Positions 56,107 through 64,000 of a DNA stretch of 64,000 nucleotides are shown one piece after another (the first letter of the stretch is position 1; every line of letters starts with the position of its first letter). Origin of the DNA: Ficedula albicollis (lineage: Eukaryota; Chordata; Aves; Passeriformes; Muscicapidae). The translations under genes and the position numbers were made by a program. The notes beneath the pieces were generated by a model. That model had not been told where the DNA came from. It did no database searches and was given only the letters and a program-made list of their open reading frames with translations. The stretch spans positions 62,116,462-62,180,461 of the forward strand of contig NC_021675.1 of NCBI RefSeq assembly GCF_000247815.1. Direction: 5' to 3'.

Positions 56107-56190
56107 AAAGAGGATGATGTGCTGTCCAGCTGATTCCTAGGGTATTCTAAAGAGGATGATGTGCTGTCCAGCTGATTCCTAGGGTATTCT
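56107..56190. repeat. tandem duplication, unit 42 bp (2 copies)
   Basis: aaagaggatgatgtgctgtc followed by cagctgattcctagggtatt occurs twice without a spacer and without visible differences. A smaller imperfect cctagagtt repeat follows. Confidence 0.94.
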
Positions 56191-56664
56191 GGATCCTAGA
56201 GTTCCTAGAGTTCATGGTCTATGTGGCATCTGACAGGGGATGTGCATTATTCATAAAACTTCTATTTGTACTTCCTCAATTGTTGCTGTCTGTGAATATA
56301 TGGGAAAAAAGGAACTCTGTTTTTGGCTCTAATCTGAGCCTCTCAGTGGAGGTTTTTCTGGTTTTCATCATAGTTTATCTGTAAAATCACAAGCACTTGT
56401 TATGATCCTGGTAGCTTTTCCTCTTTCATTTATATTCTGCCATTTTATCAGTATGTAACTTTCTGAAAAGAGCTGAGGATGTAAACGGAAAATATTTTTC
56501 CATGCCTAAGATTTCCCTAAGCTTTCTGCACAGAATACATTTCTCTTTTAAGTAAGTTTGCAAAATAACTCCATGTTGCCATAGCTCCAGGAAATGTATA
56601 ATTTTCTAATTTTATAATACTGAAGGTAACTTAGATGTGGAAGAGCTGAAGATATTTTAGGAAC

Positions 56665-56875
56665 AGCTGAGATCAGCATAATGCTCCACTCCAATCTCCT
56701 TTGTCTTACAGGCCACAGAATCACAGTCACAAGCATCTTTATCAAGCCCCAAACCCTTCAGGAGAGACATCTACCCTTGATTAAAGGCTCTGAGGGGCTG
56801 AGTCCAGTATGCACCTAGTAAATTTTCCCAATGTGTGTTCACCCTCACTGCTAAAAATATTTCACATTTCTAATG
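56665..56875 (-). mobile_element. very old CR1/L3-type LINE 3' end
   Basis: The order caatctcctttgtcttacag, gccacagaatcac, tttatcaagcccc, gagacatctacccttgatta, aagg and accctcactgctaaaaatat follows the antisense of the 3' end of ancient amniote CR1 elements. I recall that region from turtle and crocodile copies ('cctcctgtataacacaggcc...', 'agacatccaatcttgattta...', 'accctcactgttaaaaat...'). Spacing is well kept over about 200 bp, which is notable for such an old repeat. The assignment needs a profile search. Confidence 0.75.
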
Positions 56876-59028
56876 GCATATTATTGAATTTTCATTAAAT
56901 GCCACTAATCATTATAAAACACTATGCACTCAGAAATTGTTGTAAGTTTTACTCTTTTTATATTTTATTGATGATTGCTGTTTTTCTCGTCAGTCTTGGA
57001 TCAATTAATGACATTCCCTGAAATATCCTTCACTCTCTCTGCATTGACCAATGTTATATTAAAGTACATTTAGACAAAAAGGTTAAAACCCTTTCATGTA
57101 ATGCAATTAGAGAGAGCATCCATCAGACGTGAAATCCATTGCACAAAATCTATCACATGGTATGGATTTCAGCTGAAAAAACTAAGACTTTGCTAAACCT
57201 TGTGAAGTCCAAGGTTTATTACCTGAGGCAGATATTAGGAGTTCTATTGCAAACATAAGGCTAAAATGTGTCTGCTGTCAAGAAGAAAGAGAAAACTTCT
57301 GACCCTCATCACAAGGTGGGAATAGTTTCTCTGAAATCAGTGACAATTAGGACCAAAAAATTAGCTCCGAGTCTTACCTAGCATATGTTTTTAACTCATT
57401 CAAGTTCAGCTTCTGCCATTCTTGTTAGCATTAAATAATTCTGTTCAAATGCTTTAGAAAAAGTACCTAATAGAAAGTGCTTGTTTCTGTGCTAATGGTC
57501 AGAAGAGGAATGATTTGGGTATGGAGAAGTACCCAAATGAAAATATGAGAGTTATGGTAGGTCTCTGTTCCAATTCTCTGCTGAAAGGCCAAAGTAACTA
57601 TTTGAAGTGATCAGATGGCAAGTAAGCTTTTACCAGCCTTTCTATTTTGGCCACTGATTAGGGCTATAAAACCTTTGACAAATTTCAAGGAATGGGATAT
57701 TATCCTCATTTGACTTTCTGATTTCAAGTTTTATAGGTTGTTGCTGTTTTAAAGAGAAGCCACTATATTTATTGCTGGAAATAAACAGGAGCCTGTAGTT
57801 GCCTTCCCACTTTGGTAGTTAGGTTACAAATATAATTTTAATTTAAAGGTAAATAATACAGTATACATTGCTCCACATGGAGCCAATCCTGCCTGCAATC
57901 CCAGTTGTCAGTTTGGTCCTGAAGGTACAGATTTCTGAACAAACAATAGCCACAGCCTCTCAGTCCTACTCCTACTGCAGCAGTGTTAGGAAGCAGAGGG
58001 CATATTTGCATAGAAAAATAAGCAGTTTTTAAATTATTGTTTCAATTACAATTGCTTCTGAGAACTAAATTCATTTAAGTGCAAGAGTAAAGCAGGAATT
58101 TGAAATATCTTCTATCTTAAATAGCATTCACATTTTAAAGTAGTCTAACTCTTAAATGTTATAGGTCTTGATATTTTGTAATTTAGAATCAGGGAGGCAA
58201 AAATGGTCATTTAACTGACCTTCTACATAAAACAGACCATTGAATGCCACTGATAATTTCCACAGCAAAGACTTCTTTATGCAATTCCTAGAATATATTT
58301 TGAAAGGAATTGAATCAAGCAGGAGATTCAATTTATGGTGAGTTTACAAACTCCATTAGCAAGTATTTAATTGGTTAATTTGGCATGAAGAGAAAAATAT
58401 TGCACTTTGCATTTTTGGTGCTTCAGCGTTTGACTATTGGATTGAAATCAGATTTACAGGAAGTTTTTTAATATTTCCTTTATAAACAGCAAAATGCAAC
58501 CCTCATTTGTATGATGGAGATGCTGAATCCTACTAGACTGCAGCTGCGTAGCATCTCTTAGTTGAGATGATATTTTAATTTGCTTTTCATGTGGCTTGCT
58601 TTAGCTTCCTTTCCTTTTGAAGTTACTCTTCTCTAGAAGTCTCCAGATTTTGCCTCAGTTTGCTCTTTGGGCAAGGCTACAAAATTGTTTCCAGGTCTGG
58701 GCTTGAGTCTTCAAAGAATTATTCTGTTCTTTGGTGTATTATTGATATCAAGGAATTGTCCTTTTTTTGTTATTCATAGCGTTTTTTGCAACTTTTATTC
58801 TCCAACACCTCACTGGAAGAACATATTGATCTTATCTGCCATTAACCTTAAGGTCTTTTCAGAATTGCCTCATGAGCAGAGTTTTGAAGTCTGAACTTGC
58901 CCTTCTCAATTTCAATGTTTGTGACTTCTCTAAGAGCATGATGCCCTATGAGTAAATCTACTTTGATAATTTTGGAGGCAGTTTTTTGTTGTGCTTTTCT
59001 TTTTCATTATGCATTTATGCTTCATACA
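56876..59028. other. unique AT-rich non-coding sequence
   Basis: Apart from a second old CR1-like end near 58.2 kb, no gene or array is seen. A 10-bp inverted repeat (tgaaatccat...atggatttca, 57130-57171) is close to chance expectation for 64 kb. Confidence 0.5.
58175..58285 (-). mobile_element. possible very old CR1/L3-type LINE 3' end
   Basis: gtcatttaactgaccttcta, cataaaacagaccattgaat and gataatttc resemble the same antisense block of ancient CR1 3' ends as at 56.7 kb ('ctgacctcctgtataacacaggccatagaa...'). The match is shorter and more diverged, so this is a tentative call. Confidence 0.45.
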
Positions 59029-59234
59029 CCAAAAGGCACAGAGACTGCTGTTTGACCTGGGATGCTCAATGATCCCCAGAATTTCTCTAGGTCAAGTTAA
59101 ATGTTTGTCTGGTCAAAACCCAATAGAATATCCAAAAGGCACAGAGACTGCTGTTTGACCTGGGATGCTCAATGATCCCCAGAATTTCTCTAGGTCAAGT
59201 TAAATGTTTGTCTGTTCAAAACCCAATAGCATAA
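59029..59234. repeat. tandem duplication, unit 103 bp (2 copies)
   Basis: ccaaaaggcacagagactgc followed by tgtttgacctgggatgctca occurs at 59029 and 59132. Two substitutions are visible near the right end (gtctg[g/t]tcaaaac and aatag[a/c]ata). Confidence 0.95.
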
Positions 59235-60804
59235 AAAGCTCAAAGTTTAAAGCTCAATAGAATAAATATACAACAAAGGCTCTTTGTTCCTAAGTCCTCT
59301 TTATTGTCCCTTTGTCCAGGGAAGGGCCTGTCTTAAGTGTCCCCTTGAAAACAAATTAATGATTCCACCATGATTTTGTTTGACCTTTTATTAAAGCTTT
59401 TCTCTGCTAAGCCAACAGCTTCTGATACTCCCTTGGGTGGATGCTCAGCAAAGGCTTAAGGACATAATGTCAAAGTTGACAGCTCCTGATTCTCTTTCAG
59501 TAACATTTTGAGGTAGCAATTAGAAAATCCTATCAATAAAATGTTCTAAACAAGACTCCAGAATGCCATAAAGTATTGTTTTATAAATAAAAACAGCATT
59601 GGTGAGATCCAGAGTTTCCTATAGTGCTGAACTAACCTTGGAGGTGGATGTAGGGAAAGAAGTAAAGGCTTAACCTACTCTCTCTGAAAAAAGATCTTAA
59701 ATTCCCTGTGGAATGGAAAGCATAGCTAGGATATCTCTGAATGTCAGGAGCAGCAGTATCAGCCTCCCTAAAACAATCATTGTTCCCTTTCACTGACTGT
59801 CCAGGTACTGGTAGAAATCAGTAGGGATTATAAAGAGTTACAACCCAGTACTTCTTATCCCTCTCCTGAGCAATAAACCCATGAGGAGCAAAGCTTTTAA
59901 AAATTAGTAGCACTGACACCAGTTGCCCCCCAGTTTCCATGACCACACAGTTTATCCAAAGGTGAACACCAATGCAGGTGGCATGAGAAGGGTTGTGCCC
60001 AAACCTCCACAGTGGATGCAGTAATGTGCTCTTTCCCTCCCCTGAGTCTCTATTTATTTAACTAGGAGAATAGAAAAGGAGTCTCATTTGGGAAAGGCCA
60101 GGAGAAATAAACAAATTCAATCTGAAGTTCTATCAGTATTTTTACAGCTGTATACTCTATAAAACTACAATTTTTTTATATAAATGTAAGAAGGAATCTA
60201 GCTGGTTTTACACAATTTTGTTTTGTTAACAACTGAAACTATTTCATCATATAAACATAAAAAAGAAAGACATTTGTGACATTGATTCTTGCCCTACAAG
60301 TTAGGCTATTTATTCCTTAGGGAAAAAAGCAGGTGTTTTTTCCCAATATAGTTTGGAATACCTTTGTCAGTACATTTGGAATCATGGGGGTTTTTTGTTT
60401 CCACCCCTTTTATGTGTGCAAGCAAGTGAAAAATCCATCTGGATAGAGAAAATTCATAAACTCATGCGTAAACTTATAAAACAGAAACAGATTTGCTTAC
60501 ATGATTAAATTTGGAAGCTTTGACATTCTTTCCTAAAGCACTATAAAATGGCAATAATTCACTAGGGTGAGAATCAGAAATAGGGTACTGACCCATGCAT
60601 TGGTTCTGTCCTGTGATACTGGTGATACTCACATATTTCAGGCTTCAGTGTGAATGGCCATATGGCCTGAACACTGCAGTATTTTTGTGTTCAAATAGGA
60701 TGTTATTTTACCCTCATACAAGATCTGGTATCTCAACAGTTTTAGAAGCTATCAATATGACACTTCTTTACTCTTCACCACTGATGCGTCTGTAGGGTCA
60801 AGAA
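59235..60804. other. unique non-coding sequence
   Basis: No gene, array or recognised mobile element. AT-rich, with short open frames only. Confidence 0.5.
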
Positions 60805-61600
60805 CATGTCCTTTAGGGGTGGAGGGACTTCAGGCAGTCTCTGGTCCAACCTCCCAGTCAAAGTTGGATCAGATGTGAGAGCAGCTCAGGCTGCTCAGAG
60901 CTTTGTTCAGGTTGAGCTTGAAAATCTCCAGGGATGGGGACTGCATAATCTCCTCTGGAGTCTGTCCCCTTGCTGCACTGTCCTCACAGAGCAAAAAGTT
61001 TTTACCTTTACCCAGCCTGAATCTCTCTTTTTTTCCTTAATCCCATTGTCTGTCATCCTCCTGTGAGTCACCATTGTGAAGAGCCAGCCCCTGTCTGCTC
61101 TTCCTTGCAGGTACAGGCTGGCTGTTGTCCAGTGCCCTGAAGTTGTCTCTTCTGGGGTCTGAAGAAGCCCAAGTCCCTCAGTCTCTTGTCAGGGCTTCAT
61201 CCCCATTGCCATATCGACAATCTTCTGCTGGATTTGCTGCAGACTAGGGATGAGCTGTTCTGGGAGGCCAAAGCAGGATGTAGTGTGGTGTAATGCTGGA
61301 TTTGCTGCAGACTAGGGATGAGCTGCTCTGGGAGGCCAAAGCAGGATGCAGTGTGGTGTAGCAAGTGCTGAGTACAGGTGGATGATCACTCCAATCCAGG
61401 ATTCTGATTCTGCTCTCACACCCCAGGAGCTGTTGGCACCTTTGCTGGCAGGGCTGGCTCGTGCTCAGCTTGCTGCTCACCAGGACCCCTGGGGCAGAGC
61501 TGTTTCCACCAGCCAGAGAATTCCTTCACAGGAGCAGGGCTTTGCATCTCTCTGTACTGAATTTCAGCAGGAGCGTTGTCTCATTCCACCTGCAAACACA
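60805..61600 (-). mobile_element. CR1 LINE 3' portion, best preserved copy in the window
   Basis: Reading the given strand, the blocks ctctggtccaacctccc, ttgagcttgaaaatctccag, ggatggggac, ccccttgctgcactgtcctc, cttcatccccattgcc, tctgggaggccaaagcagga and tgctcaccaggacccctggg follow the antisense of avian CR1 from its 3' end (left) into ORF2 (right). It is interrupted by frameshifts and stops and by a 68-bp tandem duplication, so it is inactive. The right boundary is approximate; similarity fades after the cagggctttgcatctctctg block. Confidence 0.85.
61226..61361. repeat. tandem duplication inside CR1, unit 68 bp (2 copies)
   Basis: tgctggatttgctgcagact followed by agggatgagctg[t/c]tctggg occurs at 61226 and 61294, with two or three substitutions between copies. 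Canonical CR1 has this block once, so the duplication happened after insertion or arose in assembly. Confidence 0.95.
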
Positions 61601-64000
61601 AATAGCCCTTCTTCACAAGAGTTTGGTCAGACCATTTTTAGACTCAGTCACAGATCACTGATGATTCCCCATTTCCATTCTGCTTGGGCTCTGTGAAATG
61701 GCCAGCTTTTCCTAGGGGTGAACTTTTTACCTCTGGAATTTATGTATTTCTGTTTTATTTAAGTAAACCTCAGTATAGCTGTCTGAGAAAACAAAGAGCA
61801 AAGGCTCAGGTGAGTAGCACTTCTGCTGAGCAGAAAGTTATTTCCTGGATAAGAAGTTTGATGTTTTAAAGGCTGTGCTGTGGAGCGTGGGATTAGTCAC
61901 TTGCCAAGATAATAGGTCTGACTCTCCATGGTGCTACTCCAGCTGCACTCCTTCCTGTGCACTCCCATTGTAACAGCTCTTAAAACTGAAGTCATACAGC
62001 AGTGAATCAGGCATGGAAAGCTTAAGAAAATAAGAAATGAGGTGTGGTGGGAGGTTAATTTCCCTCCTACAATAATCCGCAACAGTGAAAGAAGCAACAA
62101 AACCACCTTTTTTTTTTTTTTAACTGAAAGAAATGTAATCTAACTCTCAATTTGCTGCACAAACCAGAAGTGTTAAGGTTCAACAGCTACTTGTAAAAAG
62201 ACCCTAGCTTGTAGCACAGAATGATGTCTTCTAACTTGTTTTCAATTACATTTGTCACTGATGAACTATGAAAAAAGAGAGGAAAAATAGAAAAAATAAT
62301 ATTCAGTGAAAGCACATACTTCAAAGCACCCAGAATTAAAAAAAAAAAAAAAAAATCAGACTGATACTTTGCATATATCTGTACAATAAAAAAGAATTCA
62401 TTTTGTTTTTTCTAAGTAGATGTGACACCATTATTATTCAAGGATCTGGAATATAGTTCTAAAAGTTCCATTCCTATGGTTTGACAAATCAGATCTCATA
62501 TATTTCATTTAAAATAAGAAAGTGATTGTTTGCAGGATTCTAACTAGTGCTGAAGAAAAAGAAAAAACATTTTAAACAAGTTCTTAACTTTCTTTCTTTT
62601 GCTTATAATTCTTCTTTCTTAAGCCTGATTTTTATGATAAATACACGACTATGTGACAGTAAACAACTGACATTAAAGTTAGAAGTTTCTAGCAAACTAT
62701 TTATGCTAACCCATAGGGAACATGGTGGACTACTGAAGAGCTTCTCTTGGGTTTCTAAATACATTTAAGGAAGATCATGATCAGAAGGCTTAGCCTTTTA
62801 GTTCAGAAGAAATGGGCATATATGTTGGCAGATCCATTTGATATTATTTAGGGAGTAATAACCTCTCTACATTTCCAGAACTTTATGCTCAATAATACTC
62901 TAGAACAGTACTAATTTCTCTGCTGCATTGGCAAGCTATCCCATCTTAGCAACAGGAAATGCAGTATGAAACTGATGAAAAAAGCTGCATAATAGTTTGA
63001 TTTCTGTATAATTGAGTTTCCCAAATCTGCCCTCAGATGTTAAAGCACAGCTCTGTCTAATTTGCAAGAGCAAGACAGAGACACACATATCTGAACAAAA
63101 ATCAGCACATACTGTTTAATTCCTTTACAAATCTGTTTAGTACATTGACATCATTATTCTATTACTCTATTATTACTCTCTGCTGGGGCAATTTCCCTGA
63201 CACAACTTTCCCCTAAAGGGTTTAGCTCTCCTGATATAAAAAGGACTCCAGACTCAATATGTAATTTCAATCTTTAGTTCTGTGTTTTGCAATAGAAAAT
63301 GGGATTGTGGCAGCAATAGCAAAAGAGTGAACTGTCTGTGATCTGCCTTCCAGCAGTAAAGCAAACCTGCTCCTTAGCTTATATCATTAGCAGTCAGATT
63401 TATCATTGTTGTGTTTTATGTTATTCAAGAATAGGTCCCCAGAGTGCTTTATGGACACAAATTGAAGGAGGTCATTGCCCCAGAGAATTTTCTTTTAAAA
63501 TGAAAATGCAAAATTGGAGAAGAGCTATCTGCAAGCACAGTCAAGTAATATTACAGCTGATCAGGATTTTGGGGAGGAGCAGGCAGAGAAAGGGAATGCA
63601 AAGGGGTTTAAGGAGGGAATTAACTTAGGGAAAAATAAGGGAGGGCTGATTAAGAGGACTTTTCCAGGAAGAAAAGGTAAAAGGGGCACAGACAGACTGA
63701 AACTTGGATAACAGAGGGTGCAAGCCATCCCCTGTGACAGCAGGGCAGAGTTCCCCTACCAGTGCTCAGGAACACCTAAAACTTCCTGATGTCTGACTCC
63801 TTGTCTCTCCAGCTGGGCTCTCTCACCAGTTATTCTGCATCTTCTGATCATTTTCAAGAGTTCTGTCATTCAAGGCACATCACCTAAACCAACCCCTTCA
63901 GAGCAGGTGTGGAAAAGGAGAAGACTCAAAAAGATCAGGAATGTGCCATAAAGGCAGGGACAGCTAAGCACACCATCAGGGAAAGCCTTTCAGAGTTTAG
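61601..64000. other. unique non-coding sequence
   Basis: No gene recognised. A GA-rich stretch around 63560-63720 gives a 96-codon basic open frame without a domain. A 14-bp T run lies at 62108-62121 and an 18-bp A run at 62338-62355. Confidence 0.5.
62338..62355. repeat. A homopolymer, 18 bp
   Basis: Uninterrupted run of 18 A after cagaatt. No retrotransposed body is recognised next to it. Confidence 0.9.

Noticed and set aside
57130..57171. 10-bp inverted repeat tgaaatccat...atggatttca
   Set aside because: A few such pairs with short spacing are expected by chance in 64 kb; no flanking target duplication or transposon end.

Overview
The window looks like non-coding vertebrate nuclear DNA, most likely from a bird and probably a songbird. 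I find no protein-coding gene, exon, tRNA, rRNA or other RNA gene that I can support. The open frames not made of repeats are short (the longest is about 156 codons), scattered on both strands, and show no recognisable domain. The bird assignment rests on the mobile elements. All LINE remnants I can recognise are of the CR1 type, no mammalian-type SINEs or L1 are evident, and one solo LTR matches, from memory, a multi-copy songbird endogenous-retrovirus LTR. No database search was possible, so family names come from recalled consensus patterns.

Layout. 1-10.3 kb: AT-rich unique sequence with four small tandem duplications (units about 49-71 bp). 10.3-14.1 kb: unique sequence with a short CR1 fragment near 13.7 kb. 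14.14-15.18 kb: a solo LTR with intact TG...CA ends whose middle is replaced by a perfect 676-bp run of C. 17.4-17.95 kb: 110 perfect copies of a CTCAC pentamer. 18.8-20.05 kb: a decayed CR1 body. 20.85-25.25 kb: three more duplications and the window's only run of N (36 bases). 26.0, 30.4-30.7 and 33.0-33.2 kb: perfect TATC, TTA and TCAG/TCAC arrays. 35.9-37.4 and 42.9-44.8 kb: further duplications, one nested. 49.7-51.2 kb: two CR1 3' ends in opposite orientation. 53.1-59.2 kb: more duplications, including a 643-bp unit, and two very old CR1 3' ends. 60.8-61.6 kb: a better preserved CR1 fragment that itself carries a 68-bp duplication.

The most unusual property is structural. About 18 near-identical, directly adjacent tandem duplications (42-643 bp) lie in 64 kb, together with five unusually long and perfectly uninterrupted simple arrays (period 1, 3, 4, 4 and 5). 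The homopolymer lies exactly where the middle of a multi-copy LTR should be, and the N gap is bounded by two copies of the same 46 bp. The simplest single explanation is assembly or gap-filling error. Real recent tandem duplication and real microsatellite expansion remain possible for individual loci. I found no sign of an undescribed multi-gene system.
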